Shown here in pieces: positions 53,791 to 64,000 of a stretch of DNA of 64,000 nt (its first letter is position 1; each line of letters opens with the position of its first letter). A program made the translations under genes and the position numbers. This DNA comes from Eustoma russellianum. Taxonomy: Eukaryota > Streptophyta > Magnoliopsida > Gentianales > Gentianaceae. Under the pieces are notes generated by a model. It made no database searches. It had not been told where the DNA came from and saw only the letters and a list, made by a program, of their open reading frames with translations. Location of the stretch: NCBI GenBank assembly GCA_036186865.1, contig AP025074.1:13465489-13529488 (forward strand). The letters are read 5' to 3'.

Positions 53791-55541
53791 ATGGCCTTGA
53801 AGCTTTAGGGAAGTCATTTTCGAAAATGAAAAGGTTCAAAAGGTGCTACGAAGCCTTCCTGCTGAATGAGATCCAAAGGTGACTGCAATCGAGGAAACAA
53901 AAACAATCACTAAGATGGATGAATTGATCGGGTCTTTTAAAGTCTATGAGGTAAAACTAAACCAAAGGAAGTCCGAGTCATCTAAATCATCAAGTAAGTC
54001 TATAGCTTTCAAAACAACTGAAACACATACAAATAATGATGACAGTAATAGTGATACTGAATTAGATGATGACTTGATATTAATAGCAAGAAAACTTAGG
54101 AAGTTTTTCAAACGTCCTAATAGGAATAGACAACGTTCTTCTTCTTCTTCTTCTTCTTCTTCTTCTTCTTCTTCTCAACCTAGGAAAAATAACACAAACA
54201 AATGGTATAATAAAGAATTAAAGTGTTATGAATGCGGTCAAAAAGGACATATTTCATACGATTGTCCCACGAAGAAAAACAATAATAATAACAACAATAA
54301 TAAACAAGCCAAGGACAAGGAGGCACAAACGACAAAGACAAAGGAGTCTAAGGCAAGGAAAGGGAAACGTGCAATGAAGGTGAGCACATGGAGCGACTCA
54401 TCCGACTCAGAATCCTAAAACTGAGGAAGCTCAAGTCTGCTTCGTATCAAACGAGGTATATTCTTTATCTGATAGTGATTATGATAGTGACATGACATTT
54501 GATGAAATGTATGAAGAGTTCGTAAGAATGCATGCTCACTGTAAGAGGCTCTCTAAAGAAAAGAAGAAACTAATTGAAGAAAATAACAAGTTGAAGACGT
54601 CCAACTTGGAATTTTCCGATCAATTAGAATCTCTTAAACAAGAGTCTACTAATACTCTTGATTCTTTAGAGAATAAAATTGAATCATATAGGAAAGATGA
54701 ACAAAAGATAAAAACGGAAAATAATATGTTAAAGTCCAAGTTGGAAAGTTGTGAACATGAAATAATACAACTTAAGTCTTCTAAAATTGACTTAGAAAAA
54801 ATGTTAGAACAATTTAGGTCAGGTGCTAATATGTTAGATACATTAATCTCATCGCAAAAGTATGGAAATGATAAAACCGGCTTAGGCTATAAAGAAGAAG
54901 ATGACAAAGTAGGTAGAAAGACTAAGTTTGTATCTTCAACTACTAAACAGCCTTATAAAGATATTAGAACAACTTTGCCTGCTAAATCTTCTTCTACTCC
55001 TTCTTCTGTTTATTCTAAGACAAAAATGCAACATACACCCATAAAAGCACACACGCATAAACATACATCTAGGCCAAACTTTGCATCTAGACAACCTAGA
55101 AATTATGCCTATATATATACAAATGCAACTAGACATAATAAAATGCATCCAACTTATTATGAACCTAAGAATAGGCAACACTCTTATAAGTCTTATAGGA
55201 ATGCCTATGAACACATTTATATAGCGCCATTCAAGAAACGAATTCGCATTTCTTATACACATTATAAAAATCGGCCATCATATAATAATTATCAACCATA
55301 GCTCAACATGTATAACAATGCATCTTCACTTATGTGGAATAATCATCTATATGCTTATCCTTCTTAATTTAACCATGCTAAAAATGTGCCTAAAAGGTAT
55401 GTTCAAGTTTGGATACCTAAAGGATATCTAAACAAGAATAGTGCCCCTAACATTCAAGGACCAAATAAAGGATACCTAAAACTTTGTCTTTATTGTAGAA
55501 AAGACGCAAAGAATGCAAGAAGAAGACAAAGTCAAATAATC
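53791..55541 (+). pseudogene. gag: SIRE-A gag, 5' end missing
   Basis: Begins at LEALGKSF in the capsid, so the first half of gag is lost. Lesions: a one-base loss near 53823, a TGA where SIRE-B has tryptophan (LPAEWDPKV), a stop at 54416-54418 and another at 55299-55301. The zinc knuckle CYECGQKGHISYDC is intact near 54226-54267, after a run of TCT codons (a Ser13 run). The coiled coil lies at about 54500-54880, and a His/Tyr/Thr-rich tail follows. Confidence 0.9.
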
Positions 55542-55542
55542 T

Positions 55543-55906
55543 AAAAACCAAATGGTTTTTAGATAGTGGATGTTCGAGGCATATGACGGGGAACCCCAAA
55601 CTATTCATCGAATTGGAACATATCAAGAATGGTGAAAAAGTAACATTCGGCGACAACAACAAAGGACAAGTTGTTGGAAAAGGAACAATTGGGGACCCTA
55701 ACACATTTCAAATACGAAATGAGTTGTTAGTAAGCAATCTCTCTTATAATTTACTTAGTATTTCACAACTTATAGATTGTGGTTACAATGTCTCTTTTCT
55801 TCCCAATTCTTGTGATATAATAAATGAAAAAGGAGAAATAGTGTTAAAAGGAAATAGAGATGGTAATATTTATACTCTTACCTTAGATAACATGTTAGAT
55901 GCTTAG
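55543..55906 (+). pseudogene. SIRE-A protease
   Basis: LDSGCSRHMTGNPKLF is the full plant copia protease motif. RNELLVSNLSYNLLSISQLI and DRDGNIYTL-like words follow. It ends in a TAG at 55904-55906. Confidence 0.9.
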
Positions 55907-56929
55907 GTTAAGTGTCTAATATCACATGACTTAGATGTGAATTTATAGCATAGAAGATTAGGCCATATAGGAATTTCAACCATTAGGAACTTATCTAAAA
56001 AGAATTTAATTAGAGGAATGCCTAAGTTAGACTTAGATAATTTTCAAATGTGTGAAACATGTATTAAGGGAAAACACATTAAAGAAACCTTAAAACCGAA
56101 ACATGGAGTAAGTACTAGTCATGCACTAGAATTGATTCACTTAGACTTATTTGGTCCAAGTAGGACAAGAAGTCTAAGTGGACATTACTATGTGTGTGTC
56201 ATAGTAGATGATTACTCACGCTACACATGTACATTGTTCTTAACACACAAAGAAGATGCTCCATTGGCAATCGAAACCCTTATTAAGCAACTTGAAAACA
56301 TTTATGAAAAAAATGTTAAAAGGATTAGAAGTGATAGAGGTGGAGAATTTAAAAACAAACACGTAATCAATTTTTGCGAACTATATGGAATTAAACATGA
56401 ATTCTCACCACCTAGAACACCACAACTCAATGGAGTTGTTGAACGCAAAAATAGAACAATTCAAGAAGTTGTTGGGACAATGCTTTGTGAAAATAAATTA
56501 CCTAAATATTTATGGGCCGAAGCCGTTAGTTGTGCATGCTATATTATAAATAGGCTTACTATTAGAAAGAAATTAAATAAAACGCCTTATGAATTGCTAA
56601 ACGATAGACAATCTAAGATAGATTATCTTAAAGTATTTGGATGTAAATGTTTTGTGCTGAACACTAAGGATAATCTAGATAAATTTGAACAAAAGTCTAT
56701 TGAATGCATATTTGTAGGGTATTCAACTAACTTAAGAGCATATAGGTGTTATAATCCTGCATCTAGAAAGATAATTGAATCCATACATGTAAAATTCAAT
56801 GAAAATGCATGCTTTGAAGTTAGTGATAAACATCAACATAAACAAGAAAGAAATGTTGAAAATATGTATGATGATGATGTATTACTTGATCTTGTACTTG
56901 ATCATCTAGAACCAACTCCCCCTGAATAA
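55907..56929 (+). pseudogene. SIRE-A integrase
   Basis: The zinc region has HRRLGHIGISTIRNLSKKN and CETCIKGK, with an in-frame stop just before HRRLGH. From 56018 the frame is open for 303 codons, with LIHLDLFGPSRTRS (first Asp), RIRSDRGGEFKNKH (second Asp) and NGVVERKNRTIQE (Glu). The C-terminal part VFGCKCFVLNTKDNL runs to TAA at 56927-56929, where SIRE-B has a Gln codon. Confidence 0.93.
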
Positions 56930-56932
56930 GAC

Positions 56933-57847
56933 GTGCATGAACCCTTAGATGAAATAAATGAAGAGACTTTGCAATTGGAAGATACAACTTATGATCCAAT
57001 TACATATGATAACGTTTATACTAATGAAACATTTGAACAAGATAAGGGTGAACCTAGTCAATCTAGGAATTGGTGGCATCCTAGAGAACTAATCATTGGG
57101 GATCCAAGTGTTAGGGTTAGAACACGTAGAAACATAAGTCAACTTGAAGGACATAGCTTAATATCACACATAGAACCTAATAATGTTAATGAAGCCTTAG
57201 GTGATATATCATGGATAGAAGCTATGCATGAGGAATTGAACCAATTCACAAGGAACAAAGTGTGGGAGGACCTAGTACCTAAACCTGAAGACAAGTCTAT
57301 AATAGAAACTAAGTGGGTCTTTAGGAATAAAATGGACGAACAAGGAAATATTACAAGGAATAAGGCTAGGCTAGTTGCACAAGGTTATAATCAACAAGAA
57401 GGTATAGATTATGAAGAAACCTTTGCACCCGTTGCACTACTAGAAGCAATTAGATTGTTACTTGCGATTGCAAGTCTAAGCAATATTAAGCTCTTCCAAA
57501 TGGATGTCAGGAGTGCATTCTTGAATGGATACATCCAAGAAGAGGTGTTTGTCAAACAACCCCCTGGATTCGAAGATCCAAAGAATCCTAACCATGTTTA
57601 CAAGCTTAAGAAAGCTCTATATGATTTGAAACAAGCTCCAAGAGCTTGGTATGATAGATTTGCAAACTTTCTTATTGCAAATAATTATCAAAGGGGGACC
57701 ATCGACAACACATTATTTCTAAGAAGAAAATATAATGACTTGTTAATAGTTCAAATATACGTAGACGATATTATCTTTGGTTCAACCAACCCTACCTTAG
57801 TAAAAGACTTCGAAGAGTGTATGAAGTCAGAATTTGAAATGTCGTAG
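56933..57847 (+). pseudogene. SIRE-A reverse transcriptase
   Basis: An open frame of 304 codons: TKWVFRNKMDEQGNITRNKA, FQMDVRSAFLNGYIQEEVF, KALYDLKQAPRAWYDRF and the catalytic YVDDIIFGSTN. The Asp in ALYDLKQ is unusual; SIRE-B and other copia elements have Gly. It ends with a frameshift in EFEMS near 57842. Confidence 0.93.
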
Positions 57848-57852
57848 GAGAA

Positions 57853-58707
57853 TTGAACTACTTCTTAGGCCTTCAAATCAAACAAACCCCTCAAGGATAT
57901 CACATTAGCCAACTTAAGTATGTCAATGATATGATTAATAAATTTGGCTTTGAAGAGTTGAAACCTACAACTGCCCCCATGAGTGTTAGCACCAATCTTG
58001 ATAAGGATGAAAATGGTAAACCTTTTGATGACACACTCTATAGGTCTATGATTGGATCACTCTTATACTTAACTGCATCAAGACCTGATATCATGTTTAG
58101 TGTGCGTATGTGTGCTAGGTTTCAATCTTGTCCTAAGGTATCACATTACAATGCAGTGAAAAAGATCTTTAGATATCTTAAGCATACACCTCACTTAGGA
58201 CTATGGTATGATAGAAATGCTAAGTTGGAATTACACGCATATAGTGATGCTGATTATGGTGGTTGCAAATTAGATAGAAAATTCACTAGCGATACATTTC
58301 AATTCATAGGAACCAACTTGATCTCTTGGTTTTCTAAAAAGCAAGCTAGTGTAGCTCTTTCTACCACTGAAGCCAATTATATTGCCTTAAGTTTATGTAC
58401 TACCCAAATACTTTGGCTTAAACAGCAACTTAGTGATTTTGGCATTAAAATGAATAAGATTCCAATTTTCTGCGATAGCACAAGTGCGATCAATCTTTCA
58501 CGGAATCCGGTGCTTCATTCTAAGGCCAAACACATTGAGGTGCGATACCACTTTCTTCGCGATCATGTTCAAAATGAGGATATAGTCATAAACCATATAA
58601 GAACTCATCACCAAATCGCTGATATCTTTACCAAACCCCTTAATCAAGCCACGTTTGAAAACTTACTAGCCAAGTTAGGTATGATGACTTACGACACCAT
58701 TGTATAG
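57853..58707 (+). pseudogene. SIRE-A RNase H and connection region
   Basis: An open frame of 284 codons: LGLQIKQTPQGYHISQLKYV, SLLYLTASRPDIMFSVRM, SDADYGGCKLD, STTEANYIALSLC, IFCDSTSAINLSRNP and a final IADIFTKPL. The change to Asn in STTEANYIAL (usually STTEAEYIA) is next to a catalytic Glu. 58708-58987 holds only the 3' untranslated part, with repeated AAGGGGGAGA-type purine words and the polypurine tract AAAAAAGGGAGAA. Confidence 0.92.
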
Positions 58708-58987
58708 TTCTATATTTTGCATGATATGCAAAATAAAGGGAGAGATAGAATAAGAACATGATTTTAGTTGGTAAGTCATGATTTGGTATGATAAGTTTCA
58801 ATTGGTATAAGTTGAGTATAAGTTAAGGGGGAGAGTATAAGTTGAGGGGGAGCATAACTATTTAAAATTTTGTTGAAAACAAATTTTGAAAACAATTGGT
58901 AAGATTTATGATGTTAAACAAACGGTTATGAGTTGTGACATTAAAATCATGTTAAGTTATTTTGAAAATCATCCAAAAAAGGGAGAA

Positions 58988-61717
58988 TGTTGAGAAATAT
59001 GTTTGGATAATTTTCAAAGTCATGATTTTAAGTGGTGAATACTTAGAAATGTCACATATGGTGTTATAAGTGATTAAAGGTTGAAAAAGTGAAGAAAAAT
59101 GACGTGGATCTCTCAGGCAGAGACACATGGATCGATCCATATACATCAGCCCCTAACATGGATCGATCCATGTTGAACTGAGAAGAACCAAAACTTACTG
59201 CGAGACGTCGATCTCTCACGTGGATCGATCGACGTACGTCAGTCCCTTACGTGGATCGATCGACGTACGCCAGCCCCTCACATGGATCGATCCACGTCTC
59301 ACAGAATGTTTAGGGTTTTTAGAAATATTTTTCTAAAATGTGTTAAAATGGTTGTTTTATTTGTATATGATTTATACATTCTCATTATGTGAATCTTATG
59401 TGATTTTGATGATTTTAAATGTATTGTGACTAACGCTCCTTGTAAGTTTCTACAACTTACCAAAAAGGGCAAAATTGGTATTTTGAGTTTTGTAGGAACA
59501 TCACATGGTGAAAATATTTCAAGGATGTATTCTATTACTATTTATCATGAAAAAGGCGATATCATGAGTATTTATGACCATCCGGGTCATTTCTGGAGTT
59601 TTCATATACCAGGGGCATTTTGGTCATTTCACCCCCGAGGGTATTTTTGGTATTTTTACTCAAGGAATCTCTTGAGCATATTATTATCTTCATTCTGTAG
59701 CTGATTTATTATTAAATTGAAGATAATATGGTGATTCTTTATCTCTTTCTCTCACATGATGATATTATTGACTATAGCTGGATATGTGACGATTTGAGAT
59801 GTCACATTCTATTTTCTCTTGAAGACCCTCTTATATATGTTATAAGAGCACATTTATCATCATTATTCAGAGATATTAAAGGTGTCAAAGGTGTGGAAAT
59901 TTTCATGACATATAAGAAGAAATATTAGGAATTTCGATGTTACACGTTGACATAATCTTGTCAACTACTATCTATTTATTTCTTCTTCAAAAATCTGAGT
60001 TGCTATATATATGTGTATGCTCAAAAAAGTGTATGATCAGGTGGAGATGTTACATTATTCATTTTATGAGTTGGAGACAAGTGGACCAACCAAAAAGGAG
60101 CTAGTTAGCAAAATTGCCAACTTGGAATTTTCAAAATATAGCCAACGGATATATGGCTTTTCTTGGCAGATTTTTTTGAGTCAAATGGAGCTTTCACATG
60201 CACTATTTTTATGCTTGGAATTGAGAATATTTTGGTGGTATTATCCTTTCTTTTATTATCAACAATTTACAAAAGAAAATCAAAGTTTTTTTTTTGGAAA
60301 TTTTGACTAAGTAGCCAACGGCTACTACATCCAAGCGGGGGCTGTTTTGAGTTTGAATCTTTCAAAGTCTCACATGCCTATTCTTATGTCAAAAATTTGA
60401 GAAGATAAAGGAGTTGTTATGACTATTATCTTTGGGTATTATCTTCACATTTTTGAGACAATCCATGGTGGAAATTTCGGCCAACATCATTGTGCCAATG
60501 TGGACCAATTATGTTGTCTCATTTTGCCAAGTGTACAAAGGCCAACCAATGATGAGAAGACATTTGGACTTGATGACGAAGATGGTGAAATATTGGAAGT
60601 CTTATCTCCAAGGCTCAAATCACACTATAAATAGAGGCAATGGTGAAGAAGATGAAACACGCTTGAAGCTCACAAGCATTTGTTGAATTGTCTAGATATC
60701 ATCTTCTTCTTATTGTTGTTCTTGTTCCATTCTTTGTAGCAAAGGTGTTCTTGTTGTTTTTGTTATGCTACAAGCCTTTTGAGCTTCATTTGTAAGATTG
60801 ATTTTCCATCTTTATAAGGCTACATCAATAGGTGTTAGAGAAGTTGCAACTAAGAGTTACTTAGAAGGTGATCATCCAAGTCTTGAATAGGGTTGGTGTA
60901 TAACCCAAGGATCAAGCTTGGTTCTTGTTGTAAGGTGATTCATTTGATAGTGAAATCCAAGAAAAGGTGTTCCTAGGGACTGGAGTAGGTCACATTGACC
61001 GAACCAGGATAAATTCTTGGTGTTCTTGTCTTGTTTCTTTATTTCTGTTTTTTGCCCATTTTTACTGCAGATTTCACACAACTTCTCACATTTTGAAAAA
61101 ATAGCTAAACATTTTTAAAATTCGTGATTTTTGGTGGAGTTATACTTCAGTCTGTTAGCTTTCATTTTCAACAAGAATCACTTGATTTGAGCAAGGGAAA
61201 GTTAGTCTTTCAGTCTTTGCAAGATAACTGCTCCAATCTGGCTGCAATCTGACCAGTTTTGAGAAAACTTAAATTCTGTATTTATCAAGAATTGTTTAAG
61301 GTCAGGGACTTTTGGAAAATTTATCTACACATCCTAAGGAGTGTTTTGATATAAAGATCAACCTTTTTGGTTGAGTATTCAAAGAGAAACACGTTTTGCT
61401 AAATTAGCAACATTCTGTCCAAATCTGTCCAGATTGACCATCTAAATCTTTTTATTTGTTTGAAAGTCAAACGATCTTATTTTTGTCTAATTTTTGGACA
61501 GAGTCTTGTTAACACATTGAAGTAAAATTCTGGAAAGTTTCATAAATTTTAGATTTGTGTACAATTAGTTTTGAATTTTTCAAAAACGGGTTCTGAATCT
61601 GAGGTGGTCTCAGATTCTATTTTCAAAGGGGATTTTCACAAAGGGTTGTAGTGTAATTTCCGCTAACCACTATTCACCCTCCTCTAGTGGTGTTTGTTGC
61701 AGGTGCACGGTCCAACA
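58988..61717 (+). repeat. SIRE-A 3' LTR, complete
   Basis: 2730 bp, TGTTGAGAAATATG to GGTCCAACA. TATA box CTATAAATAG at 60625-60634. Palindrome cluster at 59099-59303. Confidence 0.95.
59099..59303. repeat. Palindrome cluster in SIRE-A 3' LTR
   Basis: ACATGGATCGATCCATGT, ACGTGGATCGATCGACGTAC (twice) and ACATGGATCGATCCACGT. Its partner is 41125-41330. Confidence 0.86.
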
Positions 61718-61722
61718 AGCAG

Positions 61723-62011
61723 GACCTATTCACAAAAGGGATCCTCACTATACTGCCTCTACCATCATGATATCAGACATGATACAGAAGATTGCAGACA
61801 GCTCGCCCAAGAGATTAAACGTCTGATCGAGCTCGGCCACTTACAATGGTTTTACAATCCAAGGTCGAGGTTGCTCAATAGGTTGGATTTTATCCCGCAT
61901 CCTCCTGATGAAAGTTGCCGACCTGGACATCAGCACAGGTCACCAAAAGACGAGGATTCAGATTCGGCGGGGCAGAGACTGCGGGTTTCTGAGTGCATAC
62001 GGCTGACCTGA
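61723..62011 (+). pseudogene. gag: Tat-2 gag, C-terminal part
   Basis: Resumes the gag frame interrupted at 41016. The zinc-binding YCLYHHDIRHDTEDC lies at about 61752-61800, followed by LAQEIKRLIELGHLQWFYNP, which matches Tat-1 (LIELGHLKQFYDP) and shows the frame that Tat-1 has lost. A base appears to be missing just before YCLYHH. Gag ends at a TGA at 62009-62011 and no protease follows. Confidence 0.85.
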
Positions 62012-62819
62012 AGGCAGAAGCCCGCAAAGGATCCTAGTCCACCTTTCCTACACGTATCCGAAGTTTTCCCGTACATATATGTATATTATTTAAAGTTTAT
62101 GCATTGTTTTTCAATGTTTATTATGAATTTGCTATTACAAATAAGTTGTCTAGATTTTAAGCATGGCTCTTCTCGACAAATGGGACTTGAAGTCCCCATG
62201 TCATCTTATTCAAGTTTTTCGCCCGGCTCAGCCGGCACCTTATTCTATTCGGTAGTAAATTTGCCTGGAAAACGAAATTATTTGACCTATCTCCTTATGG
62301 ATCATGAAGAGCTTTATTTTGGCTAACGGGGCAAAGATATTCCCCAGTCATTCTTTTCAAATCTCTGCCCCAGCTCAGCTCGGTCTTATATTATCTGAGG
62401 GTCTATCTTTATTCAGATTTTCGCATGGCTCAGCCCGGCTAATCCCTTTATCCGGCACTCAGCCTGGAAAGTTAATTATTATTCTTTCACCTTATGGTGC
62501 ATGAAGAGATTCATCTAGACTGTGGGAAAAGTTATGTGCCTACCTGACGTCCACTTTATAGTGCGTAACAGAATTGGAGCCCGACAAGCTTCGCGCTTAG
62601 CCAATCTCTGCCTTATGGCTCATAAAGGGACTCGAGACACATATTTTCCCAGCTTAGTGACTTCTCTCTTATATCTCATCACTTCAAGGAAATGACGTAT
62701 TATCCGTTCAATAAAGGCTCACCTTGGTCTAAAGATTTATAAGAGCTTTACCTTGAATTCATCCAGGCTTTGGCTCAGACAAAACGCCCTCCCATATTGG
62801 GGGCTCAACTATTTGCTCT
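62012..62819. repeat. Tat-2 region of diverged repeats in place of pol
   Basis: No pol domain in any frame. Irregular repeats of the words CTTATGG...CATGAAGAG (62294, 62493, 62612) and of CTCAGCYCGGC (62226, 62374, 62428). This looks like an older, decayed part of the tandem array that follows. Confidence 0.5.
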
Positions 62820-63330
62820 CTGCCTTATGGTTTTAAGGGAGCCCCCAGATGCGACAGGTTTCGCACCTCTGGAAAAATGGCCCAGGTGGTCATTCTCGTT
62901 CTCTGCCTAATAGTTTTAAGGGAACACCGAACGTGACAGGTTTCATGTCTCGGCAAAAATGCGACAGGTTTTGCGCCTCTGGAAAAATGGCCCAGGTGGT
63001 TATTCTCGTTCTCTGCCTAATGGTTTTAAGGAAACACCGAACGTGACAAGTTTCATGTCTTGTCAAAAATGCGACATGTTTCGCACCTCTGGAAAAATGG
63101 CCCAGTGGTCATTCTCGTTCTCTGCATAATGGTTTTAAGGAAACACCAAACGTGACAGGTTTCAGGTCTCGGCAAAAATGTGACAAGTTTCGTACCTCCG
63201 GAATAATGGCCCAGGTGGTCACACATGTTCTCTGCCTTATGGTTTTAAGGGAACTCCGAACGTGACAGGTTTCATGTCTTGTCAAAATGGCCTAAGTGGT
63301 CTCACTCCTCTGCCTTATGGTTTGAAGGGG
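62820..63330. repeat. 110-bp tandem array inside Tat-2
   Basis: Units begin near TCTGCCTAATGGTTTTAAGG at about 62820, 62901, 63011, 63120, 63230 and 63308; the clean ones are 109-110 bp. Each holds GCGACAGGTTTCGCACCTCT and GTGACAGGTTTCATGTCT. It sits in the same place as the 68-bp array of Tat-1 but has a different sequence. Confidence 0.85.
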
Positions 63331-63957
63331 ATTTTAATTGGTACTTACAAGGGAAGCCTGGGCCATATAGTCTCATCTCGGCTGTAACAAATGATGTCTT
63401 GGTTAAAGCATCTCAGCTCGGCCTAATTAAAGACGGACACTTAGCTTTAAAACTCATGGGTTAAATAGGGCAAGTTGCTGCTCTGGCCGAAATAACCAAG
63501 TAGAAAAAGACGCCTTACCAGATCCGGCGGCGACTAAAAACTTAGACTAATTCTAAGTTATTATGCAAAAGCATCCCTTAGCATGAATCTCAGCTAAGAC
63601 AGATTATGTTTGTTGGCTCAGCCAAATAGCTCAACCAACCTCAGCCTCTGTCTATTCTTGGCTTAGCTCAGCAGGATAACATGTTTACTCTAAATTTAAA
63701 ACTTACAGACTTAGTTTCTTTTCATTAAAACTGACTATAAAGTTATAAGTTTGTCAAGTGCAAAGACGACCATGAATCTCGGCAACAACCAGTTTGAAGA
63801 TTAAGTTCAAGAAATGGTACTTGGCAAAAATTCTGAAAATGAAAGAGCAGAATAGAATAAAAAGTTGAGGTACAATAAGTGTTCAAACACTTAGAAATTT
63901 CATTGAAGGGTCTAAAGTACAAAGTACAAAGTACGAAAGATTATCTGCTTGGCCCTA
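63331..63957. other. Tat-2 spacer before the antisense gene
   Basis: No gene. The right part (from about 63890, AATTTCATTGA) matches the position of 9754-9827 in Tat-1, so it should include the 3' untranslated part of the antisense gene. Confidence 0.5.
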
Positions 63958-64000
63958 TTATAAAAAGTCTAAGTAATCCTCGGCTTCCCTCAAATCAGCT
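63958..64000 (-). CDS. Antisense gene of Tat-2, C-terminal end only
   Basis: The last 43 bases of the window read, on the minus strand, ADLREAEDYLDFL and TAA. The Tat-1 antisense gene ends ADLRDEDKDD at the same place. The rest lies beyond the window. The match is short but is in frame, in the right orientation and in the right position. Confidence 0.6.
   Translation of the reverse strand, partial: ADLREAEDYLDFL

Larger units (their letters stand above)
41017..61717 (+). mobile_element. SIRE-lineage Ty1/copia element (SIRE-A), split by SIRE-B
   Basis: Starts TGTTGAGAAATATG and ends GGTCCAACA; flanked by a perfect 5-bp duplication AGCAG at 41012-41016 and 61718-61722. Without SIRE-B it is about 10 kb. 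Its 5' LTR is in two parts (41017-42103 and 52744-53790) and lacks its last 600 bp. A deletion has fused the LTR directly to the middle of gag. The reverse transcriptase word YVDDIIFGSTN and the long coiled-coil gag are typical of the SIRE lineage. There is no env-like gene before the 3' LTR. The pol frames are broken but complete in order. Confidence 0.93.
39322..64000 (+). mobile_element. Second Tat-related element (Tat-2), pol-less, right end outside window
   Basis: The part inside the window is an LTR ending CTTCATCA, a primer site TTTGGCGCTAGAAACAGG like that of Tat-1, a shortened gag, a 110-bp tandem array and the C-terminus of the antisense gene at 63958-64000. SIRE-A splits its gag. 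Between the end of gag (62011) and the antisense stop (63958) there are only 1.95 kb and no pol domain on any frame. It is therefore a non-autonomous derivative with gag only (TR-GAG-like), presumably mobilised by a full Tat element. The left edge is placed at TGATGAGCC (39322), as in Tat-1, but could lie up to 90 bp further right. Confidence 0.75.

Noticed and set aside
58708..58987. Env-like gene between RNase H and the SIRE-A 3' LTR
   Set aside because: Only 280 bases are present, with purine-rich repeats and the polypurine tract; no open frame of useful length.

Overview
The window is plant nuclear DNA, probably from a dicot. It is AT-rich and has no operons. Coding matter is dominated by plant Ty3/gypsy (Tat) and Ty1/copia (SIRE) retrotransposons, with a plant-type LINE, a TRIM, hAT and Mutator-like elements, and a nuclear copy of plastid DNA. 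Only one ordinary host gene looks credible: a small secreted cysteine-rich peptide gene at 22501-22857 on the minus strand.

Layout. 1-1740 is intergenic DNA (duplicate A) carrying a 577-bp hAT-type element. 2281-13731 is a complete 11.45-kb Tat element (Tat-1; 5-bp TSD CTTGC). It has decayed gag and pol, a 68-bp tandem array, and on the opposite strand a four-exon spliced gene (12219-9828) that reads open for 718 codons. 14151-21426 is a Ty1/copia element on the minus strand (copia-1; TSD CTTTA). 22501-22857 is the cysteine-rich gene. Its upstream DNA (B, 22990-23735) is related to A and to a further copy C (23806-27470). In C the same hAT element has been interrupted by a Mutator-like element that carries a piece of plastid rps12. 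27844-38358 is a mosaic: an inverted gypsy LTR fragment with a 388-bp TRIM inside it, a truncated LINE ending in an (AT)n tract, copia scraps in both orientations, a coding desert, and a 2.5-kb gypsy LTR.

From about 39322 to the window end lies a second Tat-related element (Tat-2). It keeps a damaged gag, a tandem array and the end of the same antisense gene, but shows no pol. SIRE-A (41017-61717, TSD AGCAG, plus strand) is inserted in its gag. SIRE-B (42104-52738, TSD TTGGA, minus strand) is inserted in the 5' LTR of SIRE-A. The order of events is therefore Tat-2, then SIRE-A, then SIRE-B.

The most interesting signals are: the open, spliced antisense gene inside an otherwise broken Tat element and its recurrence in Tat-2; clusters of GATCGATC-centred palindromes in the LTRs of two different copia lineages, with matched changes in both arms; the Mutator-like element carrying plastid rps12 group II intron domain V and the start of its exon; the cysteine-rich peptide gene with triplicated upstream DNA; and two SIRE deletion scars, each containing a short locally copied duplication. 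All calls come from reading the sequence; no database search was run.
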